From positions 1 to 64,000 of the forward strand of contig NZ_SLVX01000012.1 in the NCBI RefSeq assembly GCF_004341885.1: a DNA stretch of 64,000 nt. The letters run 5' to 3'. The DNA is from Shinella granuli. Lineage in GTDB: Bacteria; Pseudomonadota; Alphaproteobacteria; Rhizobiales; Rhizobiaceae. The position numbers were made by a program, and so were the translations under genes. Under the pieces are notes generated by a model that saw only the letters and a list, made by a program, of their open reading frames with translations, was not told the DNA's origin and did not search any database. This document shows positions 34,758-43,642 of this stretch, piece after piece; within the stretch, counting starts at the first letter, position 1, and each line of letters opens with the position of its first letter.

Positions 34758-35024
34758 TCAGTTGAGGATGAACTCGCCCTTCAGCGCCCGCCATTCCGTC
34801 GCCGAGATCAGCCGGCGGTGGACGTAGCGCACCGAGTGCAGCGGTCCGTCCAGCTTCTCCTGCCAGAACTTCAGGAAGCTCTTCATCTCCGGGAAGTCCG
34901 GGGCGAGATCATAGTGTTGCCAGATATAGGTCTGCAGGAGCTGGGGGTGATCCGGCATGCGGTAGAGGATCTGGGCCGTGGTCATGCCGTAGCCCTTGAG
35001 CTGCATTGCCATGTCGTTCGTCAT
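34758..35024 (-). CDS. usg: Usg family protein
   Basis: 88 residues from MTNDMAMQLKGYGMTTAQIL at 35024; an upstream ATG at 35075 is possible but adds unrelated sequence. It carries the family pattern YRMPDHPQLLQTYIWQHYDL, PEMKSFLKFWQEKLDGPLHS and VRYVHRRLISATEW. It is conserved in alphaproteobacteria and has no established role. Confidence 0.88.
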   Translation of the reverse strand: MTNDMAMQLKGYGMTTAQILYRMPDHPQLLQTYIWQHYDLAPDFPEMKSFLKFWQEKLDGPLHSVRYVHRRLISATEWRALKGEFILN

Positions 35025-35132
35025 AGGGACCTCATTGCGTGATGAATGATGGTCCCTATGATTGAGCGCCTGCAAGGTTAATGAAAAGTTTAATTTCGAT
35101 CCGGAACGGGAATATTTCTGTGAAATCAGGTG

Positions 35133-35164
35133 CTTGGCAGCACGTTCATGCGAGTGCTGCCAAG
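35133..35164 (-). terminator. Stem-loop beyond the amino-acid importer operon
   Basis: CTTGGCAGCAC and GTGCTGCCAAG form a perfect 11-bp stem with a 10-base loop, 6 bp beyond the last permease gene. The T-run after it is weak. Confidence 0.55.
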
Positions 35165-35169
35165 GGATG

Positions 35170-36000
35170 TCAGCGCTTCAGGTGGCGCGTCAGGCGCAGT
35201 TCCAGCCAGGCCCAGAGGTTGCGCAGGAGCTCCACCATGAGGAGATAGAGCAGCGCGGCCCACAGATAGGCCTGGTAGTCGAAGGTGCGCGAGAAGGCGC
35301 GGCGGGTCTCGCCCATCAGGTCGAAGACCGTGACGATGGCGACGATGGCCGAGCCCTTGATCATCAGGATGATTTCGTTGCCATAGGGGCGCAGCGCGAC
35401 GATGAGCGCCTGCGGCAGGATGACCTTGAAGAAGGCGACCTTCTTGGGCAGGCCGAGCGCGTCGGCGCCCTCGTGCTGGCCGCGCGGCACGCTCTCGATG
35501 GCGCCGCGCAGGATCTCTGCCTGGTAGGCGGCGGTGTTGAGCGTGAAGGTCAAGAGCGCGCAGTTCCAGGCGTCGCGGAAGAACCACCACAGGCCCCAGG
35601 CCTTCAACTCGGCGGAGAAGCTGCCGAGGCCGTAATAGACGAGAAAGAGCTGCGTCAGCAGCGGCGTGCCGCGGAAGAAGTAGACATAGCCGTAGGCGAG
35701 CCAGGAGAAGACCGGGTTCTTCGACATGCGCGCGAAGGCGAGCGGTAGCGAGATGAGGCCGCCGAGCACGACGGAGAGGCCGACGAGCAGCAGCGTCACG
35801 CCGAGGCCGGAGAGGTAGCTCGGTCCGTACCGGGTGAATTTTTCCGGATCCCAGCCGCCGACGATCATCAGGAAGACGCCGACGGTGAGCGCCAGCCACA
35901 CGCCCATGAAGATGTTGCCGAAGAAGCGGCTGGCGGTGAAGGGCTTTGGCGGGGCTTCCGGCGGGGCCTGCGGCGGGATGAGGGTGGTGACGACGCTCAT
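35170..36000 (-). CDS. Amino-acid ABC importer permease, HisM/ArtM type
   Basis: 276 residues. Inner membrane subunit with the family stretch GLGVTLLLVGLSVVLGGLIS, YVYFFRGTPLLTQLFLVYYG and the EAA loop EILRGAIESVPRGQHEGADALGLP. Starts inside the stop of the first permease (ATGA overlap at 35997-36000). With HisQ-like and HisJ-like products it forms a polar amino-acid importer. The operon ends here. Confidence 0.92.
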   Translation of the reverse strand: MSVVTTLIPPQAPPEAPPKPFTASRFFGNIFMGVWLALTVGVFLMIVGGWDPEKFTRYGPSYLSGLGVTLLLVGLSVVLGGLISLPLAFARMSKNPVFSWLAYGYVYFFRGTPLLTQLFLVYYGLGSFSAELKAWGLWWFFRDAWNCALLTFTLNTAAYQAEILRGAIESVPRGQHEGADALGLPKKVAFFKVILPQALIVALRPYGNEIILMIKGSAIVAIVTVFDLMGETRRAFSRTFDYQAYLWAALLYLLMVELLRNLWAWLELRLTRHLKR

Positions 36001-36800
36001 CGGGCGACCTCCGAACGTTTTGCCCAGCCTTCGATCGCGGAGAAGACCAGCGAGGAGAGGAAGGCGAGGACGAGGAAGAGCAGGCAGGCGATGGCGTAGA
36101 ACTGGAAGGCTTCCTTCGTCACGCGCGCGGCGACGCCGGTCTGGCGCAGGATGTCCGGCAGGCCGATGACCGAGACGAGCGCGGTGTCCTTCAGGAGCGC
36201 CATCCACAGATTGCCGAGGCCGGGCAGGGCGACGCGGATGAGCTGCGGCAGCACGATGAGGCGCATGGTGCGGCCATGGTGCAGGCCGAGCGCATAGCCT
36301 GCCTCGTACTGGCCGCGCGGGATGGCCTTGAAGGCCGACAGCAGCACTTCCGAGCAATAGGCGGAGAAGACGACGCCGAGCGCGATCATGCCGGCGAAGA
36401 AGGCGTTGATCTCGACCGCGCCGCCATAGCCGAGCGCGGCCGCCAGGTTCTGCACCAGGATCTGCAGGCCGTAATAGACGATGAAGAGCGTCAGGAGCTC
36501 CGGCAGGCCGCGGAAGAGCGTCGTGTAGATATTGGCCGACAGCCGCAGCGACTTTTCTTCCGACTGCTTGGCCAGCGCGATGAAGAAGCCGGCGACGAGG
36601 CCGACGGGCAGGGTGGCGATGGCAAGGCTTGCCGTCACCAGGAAGCCGAAGGCGATCTCGTCGCCCCATCCGGCATTGCCGCAGGCGAGCAGCGTGCCGC
36701 CCGCAAAGAGATTGAAGATGCCGATCGGTCCGCAGAGGGGATCGATGATCCCGAGAATTGCGGATACCGCCTCGACGATGGCGGTGAAGAACCCGCTCAT
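35997..36800 (-). CDS. Amino-acid ABC importer permease, HisQ/ArtQ type
   Basis: 267 residues. Family features are GDEIAFGFLVTASLAIATLP, TLFRGLPELLTLFIVYYGLQ and EVLLSAFKAIPRGQYEAGYALGL (EAA loop that contacts the ATPase). It sits between the binding protein gene (170 bp upstream) and the second permease. Confidence 0.92.
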   Translation of the reverse strand: MSGFFTAIVEAVSAILGIIDPLCGPIGIFNLFAGGTLLACGNAGWGDEIAFGFLVTASLAIATLPVGLVAGFFIALAKQSEEKSLRLSANIYTTLFRGLPELLTLFIVYYGLQILVQNLAAALGYGGAVEINAFFAGMIALGVVFSAYCSEVLLSAFKAIPRGQYEAGYALGLHHGRTMRLIVLPQLIRVALPGLGNLWMALLKDTALVSVIGLPDILRQTGVAARVTKEAFQFYAIACLLFLVLAFLSSLVFSAIEGWAKRSEVAR

Positions 36801-36890
36801 GCCAGAAGAACCCCCGATGCGCCTTGCGCTTCTTGTCCGGGCGCGTGATGCACCCGCCTTTTCTTATGTGCAAGTTCTCAAACAAAAGGA

Positions 36891-36912
36891 GCGGGAGAGC
36901 AAGCCCTCCCGC
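36891..36912 (-). promoter_or_regulatory. Intercistronic stem-loop in the importer operon
   Basis: GCGGGAG and CTCCCGC enclose 8 bases, in the gap between the binding-protein stop and the first permease. Such hairpins often protect the binding-protein mRNA so that it is made in excess. Confidence 0.5.
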
Positions 36913-36969
36913 CCGTGCATTCTCGTGATGGGGTCAGAAAAAACCCGCATGACACGGACGTGCCGCGGA

Positions 36970-37752
36970 TCAGTCGCCGTAGACGTCGAAGGGGAAGTAC
37001 TTGGCGTTGATTTCCTGGTACTTGCCGCTGGCACGGATCGCCGCGATCGCCGCGGTGAACTTGTCGGCCAGCTCCGTTTCGCCCTTGCGCACCGCGATGC
37101 CGGCGCCTTCGCCGTTGATGACCGGGTCGACCGGCAGCGTGCCGAGCAGCTTGCAGCAGGCACCGTCATCGGACTTCAGCCATTCGGAGAGCACCACCAC
37201 GTCGTCGACGACGGCGTCGATGCGGCCGTTGGCGATGTCGAGCTTGTACTCGTCGGCTGTCGGATACAGCTTGACCTCGGCATCCTTCATATGCGCTTCG
37301 GCATAGTTGGAGTGGGTCGTCGAGCCCTGCGCGCCGAGCGTCTTGCCGGCGAGGGCCTCCGGGGTGGCTTCCGTGATCTCGCTATCCTTCGGCACGACGA
37401 TGGCCGGCGGCGTGTTGTAGTACTTCTTGGAGAAGTCGACCTTCTCCTTGCGCTCGGCGGTGATCGACATGGAGGCGATGATCGCGTCGAACTTCTTGGC
37501 GATGAGCGCCGGAATGATGCCGTCCCAGTCCTGCGTGACGAAGGTGCACTCGGCCTTCATTTCCTCGCACAGCGCCTTGGCGATGTCGATGTCGAAGCCG
37601 GTCAGCGTGCCGTCGGATTCGAGGTTGTTGAAGGGCGGGTAGGCGCCTTCCGTGCCGATCACGATCTTCTCGCCTTCAGCCATCGCGGAAGACGCGAAGA
37701 GGGCGATGACCGCAGCCGAGGCTGCGAGCGTGAAACGTTTGGAAATACGCAT
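36970..37752 (-). CDS. Periplasmic amino-acid-binding protein, HisJ/ArgT type
   Basis: 260 residues. Signal peptide 1-25 (LAASAAVIALFASSAMA). The bilobed fold shows IGTEGAYPPFNNLESDG, GFDIDIAKALCEEM, FDAIIASMSITAERKEKVDF and GAQGSTTHSNYAEAH. The pattern suits lysine/arginine/ornithine or histidine binding; the ligand cannot be set by eye. It is first in an operon with two permeases. The usual ATPase gene is missing from the operon. Confidence 0.93.
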   Translation of the reverse strand: MRISKRFTLAASAAVIALFASSAMAEGEKIVIGTEGAYPPFNNLESDGTLTGFDIDIAKALCEEMKAECTFVTQDWDGIIPALIAKKFDAIIASMSITAERKEKVDFSKKYYNTPPAIVVPKDSEITEATPEALAGKTLGAQGSTTHSNYAEAHMKDAEVKLYPTADEYKLDIANGRIDAVVDDVVVLSEWLKSDDGACCKLLGTLPVDPVINGEGAGIAVRKGETELADKFTAAIAAIRASGKYQEINAKYFPFDVYGD

Positions 37753-38092
37753 GTTGATCCTCTCTGTTGAAGGCGCTCGGGTTTTTCTTGTTGTCCGGGC
37801 CTTGAAGTGAAGCGGGCAAGGGTTGCCCGCTTGGCGCGATAATCGACCGGTTTTCGCCCAAAAATCAACTGGATTCGCGCCGTCTTTCCGCCCGGTTTCC
37901 CCGACAATTTCATGCGCCCCCTCTGGCCGGGCGGCGGGCGCGGCCTATCTCGCGTCTCACCAGGCGTCGTTCAGGCGGGGTTAAGGCGGCGAATGCCAGG
38001 CCTTGGAAGGATTGTGACGGGCACGTCAACGGCCGGAAGAGCCGGGCGGCCCTTCTCTTGAGAACAAGACGGGACACCGTGAGGACAAAACG
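37753..38092. other. 340-bp divergent spacer between importer and OmpA-family genes
   Basis: It must hold the promoters of the leftward importer operon and the rightward OmpA gene. GAGAGGAT just before the importer ATG is its ribosome site. No strong palindrome or repeat was seen. Confidence 0.5.
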
Positions 38093-40129
38093 ATGACTTT
38101 CCGCTCCAGACTTTTTGCAACCGTGGCGCTCCCGGTCCTGTCGACCGCGCTGATCGCGACGCCGGCGCTGGCCGATGCCCTGATGAAGCCGTTCGAGGTT
38201 GCCCAGGAAAGCACCGGCGAGAGCCAGCCGAGCGAGGAGGAGCTGCTGCTCCAGCAGCAACAGCAGCAGGACGAGGCTGAGCGCGCCGCCGAGGAAGAAA
38301 AGCAGCGCCTAGCCGAGGAACAGAAGGCCGCCGCGGAGGCGGAACGCGCCGCCGCCGAGGAGAAGGCAGCGGAAGAGGAGGCCCAGCGCGCGGCGGCGGA
38401 GGAGCAGAAGGCGGCTGAAGAAGCCGAGAGGGCTGCAGCCGAGGAGAAGGCTGCCGAAGACGAGGCGCAGCGCGCTGCCGCGGAAGAAGAGCAGCGCCAG
38501 GCCGAAGAGCAGCAGGCTGCCGAAGAGGCGGAGAAGGCCGCGGCCGAGCAGAGGGCGGCCGAGGAAGAAGCGCAGCGCGCCGCCGCCGAGGCAGAGCAGC
38601 AGCGGCAGGCCGCCGAGGAGCAGAACGCACAGGAGGAGCAGACGCCGGCCGAAGAGCAGCAGGCCGAGCAGCCTGCGCAGCAGCCGGATGGCGGCGCTTC
38701 GCAAACGACGGCGGGCGAGCAGCCGGCCGCGGACGAAGATGAACAGCCGGCAATTGTCGAAACGCCGGCCGAAACCGGCACGGACCAGCCTGCCACGGCC
38801 GAGACCGGCGAGACGCCGGCGGCCGAGCCGGTGCCCGACATCGTCGACACGATGAGCGAGGAAGAAAAGCAGGAGATCGCCGAGGACCCGGCCAGGACGG
38901 ACGAGACGGTCGTGCTGCCGGTCGAGAACGGGGCCGCCGTGCTCGACAGCGACAAGGACGCCGACAATGCCGGCGGCCAGACCAGCCGCGAGGACCGCCG
39001 TAGGAAGCGCGAGGAACTGCGCGCGCAGGAAGAGGAGGTGCCGGTTCCCGACACCGACGACGCGGCCCAGGCGACGATCTCCGAAGAGGTGCGCGAGGCC
39101 GTGCCCGGCAGGATCGAGGCCGCGATCAGGGAAGAGGGCCAGCGCGTGGACGCGGCGCCTGACTTCGCGGTGCCGGAGACGACCAACATCATCAACAACA
39201 CCGTGATCAACAACACGGTCATCAACAACAACACCGTCAACAGCACGACGATCGACAACAGCACCACCAAGGTGAACATCGTCGAGCGCTTCGAGAACCG
39301 CACGGTGCTGGAGGTCGGCGACCGGCTGATCGTGCGCGGCGACGACCGTCCGCGCCTGCGCCGTGATTCGGAAGAGGTCTATTACGACAACCTCGCCCGC
39401 GGCCGCGTGCGCGAGACGATCGTGCGGCCCGGCGGCGTCCGGATCGTGACGATCTACAACCGCTACGGCGACATCATCCAGCGTTCGCGCGTCGGCCGCG
39501 ACGGGCGGGAATACATCCTCGTCTATGCGCCGGAGCTGGAGGACGATTCGCCGCGCCCGGGCCTCGTCGATATCGGCTATGAACTGCCGCCGATGCGCCT
39601 GCGCATCCCCGTCAGCGACTACATCATCGACACGTCGAGCAATCCGGACCGGGATTACTACGACTTCCTCGCCGAGCCGCCGGTCGAGCGCGTCGAGCGG
39701 GTCTATACGATCGACGAGGTGAAGCATTCGGCGCGCCTGCGCGACAAGGTGCGCCGCATCGACCTCGACACGATCACCTTCGCCACCGGCAGCGCCGACG
39801 TGCCGATGTCGCAGGCCCGCACGCTGCGCTCCGTCGCCGAGGCCATGCAGAAGGTTCTGGACAGGGATCCGGGCGAGACCTTCCTGATCGAGGGGCATAC
39901 GGATGCCGTGGGATCCGACACGTCCAACCTCGTCCTCTCGGACGAGCGGGCCGAATCGGTCGCCAGCCTCCTGACGGACGTCTACGGCATTCCGCCGGAA
40001 AACCTGCAGACCCAGGGCTATGGCGAGCGCTTCCTGAAGGTGAAGACGCAGATCGCCGAGCAGCAGAACCGCCGCGTCACCATCCGCCGCGTCACCACGC
40101 TGGTGCGTCCCATGGCGCGGGCGAACTGA
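38093..40129 (+). CDS. OmpA-family protein with long Ala/Glu-rich coiled region
   Basis: 678 residues. Signal peptide 1-27 (ATVALPVLSTALIATPALA). Residues about 50-190 are a continuous Ala/Glu/Gln helix of repeats like AAEEEAQRAAAEEQKAAEEA. Residues about 363-395 are Asn/Thr-rich (TTNIINNTVINNTVINNNTV). A C-terminal OmpA peptidoglycan-binding domain (about 555-670) has TFATGSADVPMSQARTLRSV, FLIEGHTDAVGSDTSNLVLS and YGERFLKVKTQIAEQQNRRV. It would reach across the periplasm to bind diaminopimelate. Its C-terminal 400 residues are paralogous to the next gene. Confidence 0.9.
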   Translation: MTFRSRLFATVALPVLSTALIATPALADALMKPFEVAQESTGESQPSEEELLLQQQQQQDEAERAAEEEKQRLAEEQKAAAEAERAAAEEKAAEEEAQRAAAEEQKAAEEAERAAAEEKAAEDEAQRAAAEEEQRQAEEQQAAEEAEKAAAEQRAAEEEAQRAAAEAEQQRQAAEEQNAQEEQTPAEEQQAEQPAQQPDGGASQTTAGEQPAADEDEQPAIVETPAETGTDQPATAETGETPAAEPVPDIVDTMSEEEKQEIAEDPARTDETVVLPVENGAAVLDSDKDADNAGGQTSREDRRRKREELRAQEEEVPVPDTDDAAQATISEEVREAVPGRIEAAIREEGQRVDAAPDFAVPETTNIINNTVINNTVINNNTVNSTTIDNSTTKVNIVERFENRTVLEVGDRLIVRGDDRPRLRRDSEEVYYDNLARGRVRETIVRPGGVRIVTIYNRYGDIIQRSRVGRDGREYILVYAPELEDDSPRPGLVDIGYELPPMRLRIPVSDYIIDTSSNPDRDYYDFLAEPPVERVERVYTIDEVKHSARLRDKVRRIDLDTITFATGSADVPMSQARTLRSVAEAMQKVLDRDPGETFLIEGHTDAVGSDTSNLVLSDERAESVASLLTDVYGIPPENLQTQGYGERFLKVKTQIAEQQNRRVTIRRVTTLVRPMARAN

Positions 40130-40152
40130 TCGCATCTTGATGCGTTTACGAC

Positions 40153-40181
40153 GGGGCCGCCGGCAAGCTGCCGGCGGCCCC
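40153..40181 (+). terminator. Strong stem-loop after the first OmpA-family gene
   Basis: GGGGCCGCCGGCA-AGC-TGCCGGCGGCCCC is a perfect 13-bp stem, 24 bp after the stop. No T-run follows. Confidence 0.6.
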
Positions 40182-40293
40182 TGTGCATTCAGCGCGGATT
40201 CATCTGCCATGGATTAGCGTCTTGCGTACAAACACAAATTCGCCCCAAACCCCGATGCAATAGCGTGGAATGCTGGCAAACGAGGAAACGCCA

Positions 40294-42273
40294 ATGCTTA
40301 AAAGAACGAGACTTCTGGCAACGGTGGCCCTGCCCATCGCTTCGCTGTCGTTTATCTGGCAGCCGGTCGAGGCCGCCGTGATGCGGCCGGTGCTGCCGCT
40401 GGTCGAAAAATCCGACGTGACGACGGTGCAGGCCGGGGAAGGCCAGTTCGGCGACGACCTGCTCATCCCGAAGCGCCGCAACCGCGAGGACCAGGGCAAC
40501 GGCAACGAGGGCCGGCAGGACCGCAAGCGCAATCGCGAGGACGAAGGCGGCGGCAAGAACAACCGCGAGGCCAAGGAACAGCTCGACCGTCAGCGCGAGG
40601 AGCGCCGCCAGCAGGAGCGCAGCAAGAGGCAGCGCGAGGAACAGCGCCAGCAGGACGACCAGCAGAAGGCGCGCGAGGAGCGCCGCCAGCGCGACGCGGA
40701 CCGCGACCGGCAGCGCAAGGAAGAGAATCAGCAGCGCAACCGCGAGGAGCGCAGCAAGAAGCAGCGTGACGCCGAGCGGGAGGAACAGCGCCGCCAGGAT
40801 GACCAGCAGAAGGCACGCGAGGAGCGCCGCCAGCGCGATGCGGAACGTGACCGCAAGCGCCAGGAAGAGACCCAGCAAGGCAACCGCGAGGAGCGCCGCA
40901 AGAAGCAGCGTGACGCCGAGCGGGAAGAACAGCGCCGGCAGGACGAGCAGCAGAAGGCGCATGAGGAGCGCAGCAAGAAGCAGCGCGATGCGGCGCGCGA
41001 AGAGCAGCGCCAGGGCGAGGAGCAGCAGCGCAACCGCGAGGAACGCAGGCGCGAGGCCGAGCGCGAGCGCAAGCGCCCGGACGAGACGGCGGGGCGTCCG
41101 CGCCGCGAGCGGGACAAGGAGCGCGAGCGCATCGCCCGCGACCCGTCGCGCACGACCGGAACGATCGAGCTGCCGTTCATCGACGGCGCCGCCGTTCTCG
41201 ACAGCGACAAGGACTGGGACAACCGCCGCGACCGCTCGCGCGAGGAACTGCGCCGCGAACGCGAGGAAAAGCGCCGCGACGTGCGCGTGCGCGTCCCTGA
41301 ATCCGACCGCGATGCGCAGGTCGGCTGGGAAGGGCGTGACCGCATCCGCTACGAATCGGGCGACCGGGAGCGCGGCGAGCGGCGCGACCGCCGGCCGCGC
41401 TACGAGGAACGCGACGGCTGGCGCGTCCAGCGCGAGGTCGACAACCGCTTCGTGATCAATTTCGGCGACCGCATCATCGTGCGCTCTGACGACGGGCGAC
41501 GCCTGTCGCGCCGCGCCACGGAGACCTATTACGAGGACCTGCCGAACGGCCGGGTGCGCGAGGTGATCGAACGGCCGAACGGCGACCGCGTCGTCACCAT
41601 CCGCAACCGCTACGGCGAGATCATCCAGCGCTCGCGCATCGACGGCCGCGGCCGGGAATATGTGATGTTCTACGCGCCGGAGATCGACCGCGACAGCCGG
41701 CCGACCTTCGTCGATCCCGGCGAGCGGCTGCCGCCGATGCGCCTGACGATCCCGGTCGATGACTATATCGTCGACACGTCCGCGGAAGGAAGCATCGACT
41801 ACCGCGACTTCCTGGGACGGCCCCCGGTCGAGCCGGTCGAGCGTGTCTATTCGCTCGACGAGGTGAAATATTCGGCCCGTATCCGCGACAAGGTGCGCCG
41901 CATCGACCTCGACACGATCACCTTCGCCACGGGCTCGGCGGAGATCTCGATGAACCAGGCCGCGACGCTGCGCAGGGTGGCCGAGGCGATGAACGAGATC
42001 CTCGACAAGGATCCCGGCGAGACCTTCCTGATCGAGGGCCACACGGATGCCGTCGGGTCGGACGAATCGAACCTCGTGCTCTCCGACGAGCGCGCCGAGG
42101 CCGTCGCCAACATCCTGACCGACGTCTACGACATCCCGCCGGAGAACCTGGCCACCCAGGGCTACGGCGAGCGCTTCCTGAAGATCGCCACGGACGCCGC
42201 CGAACAGCTCAACCGTCGCGTCACCATCCGCCGCGTCACCCCGCTGGTGAAGCCGGTGGCGATGGCCGAGTGA
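40294..42273 (+). CDS. OmpA-family protein with Arg/Glu/Gln-rich charged region (tandem paralogue)
   Basis: 659 residues from MLKRTRLLATVALP at 40294, preceded by GAGGAAA. Signal peptide to about residue 27 (SFIWQPVEA). Residues about 60-280 are highly charged, built of RxxEERRQQ/REEQRRQDDQQK-type repeats. From AAVLDSDKDWDNR onward it matches the previous protein block by block: FGDRIIVRSDDGRR, ETYYEDLPNGRVREVIERP, the YGEIIQRSR segment and the OmpA domain (FATGSAEISMNQAATLRRV, LIEGHTDAVGSDESNLVLS). A tandem duplication with divergent N-terminal halves is clear. Confidence 0.9.
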   Translation: MLKRTRLLATVALPIASLSFIWQPVEAAVMRPVLPLVEKSDVTTVQAGEGQFGDDLLIPKRRNREDQGNGNEGRQDRKRNREDEGGGKNNREAKEQLDRQREERRQQERSKRQREEQRQQDDQQKAREERRQRDADRDRQRKEENQQRNREERSKKQRDAEREEQRRQDDQQKAREERRQRDAERDRKRQEETQQGNREERRKKQRDAEREEQRRQDEQQKAHEERSKKQRDAAREEQRQGEEQQRNREERRREAERERKRPDETAGRPRRERDKERERIARDPSRTTGTIELPFIDGAAVLDSDKDWDNRRDRSREELRREREEKRRDVRVRVPESDRDAQVGWEGRDRIRYESGDRERGERRDRRPRYEERDGWRVQREVDNRFVINFGDRIIVRSDDGRRLSRRATETYYEDLPNGRVREVIERPNGDRVVTIRNRYGEIIQRSRIDGRGREYVMFYAPEIDRDSRPTFVDPGERLPPMRLTIPVDDYIVDTSAEGSIDYRDFLGRPPVEPVERVYSLDEVKYSARIRDKVRRIDLDTITFATGSAEISMNQAATLRRVAEAMNEILDKDPGETFLIEGHTDAVGSDESNLVLSDERAEAVANILTDVYDIPPENLATQGYGERFLKIATDAAEQLNRRVTIRRVTPLVKPVAMAE

Positions 42274-42294
42274 CCGGTCGGCCCTGACGTACGC

Positions 42295-42325
42295 AAGGCC
42301 GCGGGTTTTGCCCGCGGCCTTTTTC
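42295..42325 (+). terminator. Intrinsic terminator after the second OmpA-family gene
   Basis: AAGGCCGCGGG-TTTTG-CCCGCGGCCTT is an 11-bp perfect stem ending in a TTTTTT run, between two convergent genes. It can serve both strands. Confidence 0.88.
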
Positions 42326-42333
42326 GTCGCGGC

Positions 42334-42855
42334 TCAGTGTTCCGGGGTCTTCAATCCCGTCACCGCCACGACGAAGTCGGCGATCGTCGCCGTGTCGTCG
42401 AGGTCGAAGACGGGCAGGCCCGCGTCCGGGACGGGGTGGTCGGCGGCGATGGCGGTGATGTGGGGATCTTCGGGGGCGAGCGGCGTCCGGTTGGCGGCCT
42501 CCAGCCGCCGAGCCTCGATCTTGGGGATCGGCTCGCGCTTGTAGCCTTCGATGAGCACGAGGTCGCAGGGCGCCAGGCGCGCGAGGATTTCCTCGAAGCT
42601 CGGCTCCGGGGCGCCGCGCAGCTCGTGCATGATGGCATAGCGCGTGCCGGAGACGATGGTGACCTCGTGGGCGCCGGCCTGGCGGTGGCGATAGCTGTCG
42701 GCGCCGACCTTGTCGATGTCGAAGTCGTGGTGGGCATGCTTGATGGTGGAGACGCGGTAGCCGCGGGCGACGAGTTCGCTCACCAGGCGCACGGCAAGGC
42801 CCGTCTTGCCGGAATTCTTCCATCCGGCAATTCCGAAGATCTTCGGTCGTGTCAT
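42334..42855 (-). CDS. mobB: Molybdopterin-guanine dinucleotide biosynthesis adaptor MobB
   Basis: 173 residues from MTRPKIFGIAGWKNSGKTGL at 42855. P-loop GWKNSGKT at 10-17; VSTIKHAHHDFDIDKVGADSYRHR-type region, VLIEGYKREPIPKIE and a C-terminal FDLDDTATIADFV follow. GTP-binding partner of MobA that aids attachment of GMP to molybdopterin. Its ATG overlaps the mobA stop, so the two are coupled. Confidence 0.93.
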   Translation of the reverse strand: MTRPKIFGIAGWKNSGKTGLAVRLVSELVARGYRVSTIKHAHHDFDIDKVGADSYRHRQAGAHEVTIVSGTRYAIMHELRGAPEPSFEEILARLAPCDLVLIEGYKREPIPKIEARRLEAANRTPLAPEDPHITAIAADHPVPDAGLPVFDLDDTATIADFVVAVTGLKTPEH

Positions 42856-43487
42856 CGTTCCAGCACCCAGAGCCAGTTTTCCGCCTCGTCGAGATCGTCC
42901 GGCGTGTTGATGTTGAAGAAGGGATCGAACTCGCCGCGCGAGGTCTCGATCAGCGGGAAGGTGATTTCGCGGGCCTGGTGGCGCTCGAGATAGCTGCGCA
43001 CGCGCAGCGCCCCGCCGCCTGCCAGCCATTCGGCGAGATCCGTGGCGAGGGTGACGGGCCAGAGGGCGAAGACGGGGTGGAGGCCGCTGACCGAGCGTGC
43101 CACCGCGATACGCTCCGGCGTGTCGACGACGCGCGACAGGCGAGCGACGAGATCAGTCGGGAAGAAGGGGCTGTCCGTCGGAACGGTGGCGACGTGGCTC
43201 GCCTCGGGATGGTGGCGCCGCGCATAGTCGAGGGCGGCGAGCACGCCGCCGAGCGGGCCGGCGCGGGCGGCATCCAGGTCGGCGAAGACCGGCAGTTCCT
43301 CGCCGCGCTCGAAGAGGACCGGGCCGTTGGCATTGACGGCGACGGCCGAGACCTGCGGCTTGAGGCGTCGCGCCGCACGGTCGATGAGGGCCGCGCCGCC
43401 GAGGCGGATGCGTGCCTTGTCCTGCCCCATGCGGGAGGAGAGGCCGCCGGCCAGGATCACGCCCACTATCGCATGCGTCGCTGTCAT
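42852..43487 (-). CDS. mobA: Molybdenum cofactor guanylyltransferase MobA
   Basis: 211 residues. Nucleotidyl-transferase start GVILAGGLSSRMGQDKA, Lys25 included; then FADLDAARAGPLGGVLAALD, VATVPTDSPFFPTDLV and FFNINTPDDLDEAE. Adds GMP from GTP to Mo-molybdopterin to make the bis-MGD precursor for DMSO-reductase-type enzymes. First of a two-gene unit with mobB; moaA lies 5 kb away. Confidence 0.95.
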   Translation of the reverse strand: MTATHAIVGVILAGGLSSRMGQDKARIRLGGAALIDRAARRLKPQVSAVAVNANGPVLFERGEELPVFADLDAARAGPLGGVLAALDYARRHHPEASHVATVPTDSPFFPTDLVARLSRVVDTPERIAVARSVSGLHPVFALWPVTLATDLAEWLAGGGALRVRSYLERHQAREITFPLIETSRGEFDPFFNINTPDDLDEAENWLWVLER

Positions 43488-43522
43488 TTCGCTCCCATCG
43501 GCAGGTTTCGCCGTTTTCGTCT

Positions 43523-43604
43523 AGAGCATTTTGCGGCCGAGCGTAATCACCTTGCCCTTGTCGTCATCGCAAAACCGCTGCGCGTTTTTGCGCGGGCATG
43601 CTCT
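43523..43604. repeat. Rhizobial intergenic palindromic element
   Basis: AGAGCAT (43523-43529) and ATGCTCT (43598-43604) are the ends of an element with an inner AAACCGCTGCGCGTTTTTGC stretch. This sequence type recurs in rhizobial spacers. It lies between mobA and the EamA gene. Confidence 0.55.
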
Positions 43605-43642
43605 GAAGACAGATGGAGCGGCAGCGGCGGCGCGCAACCCTG

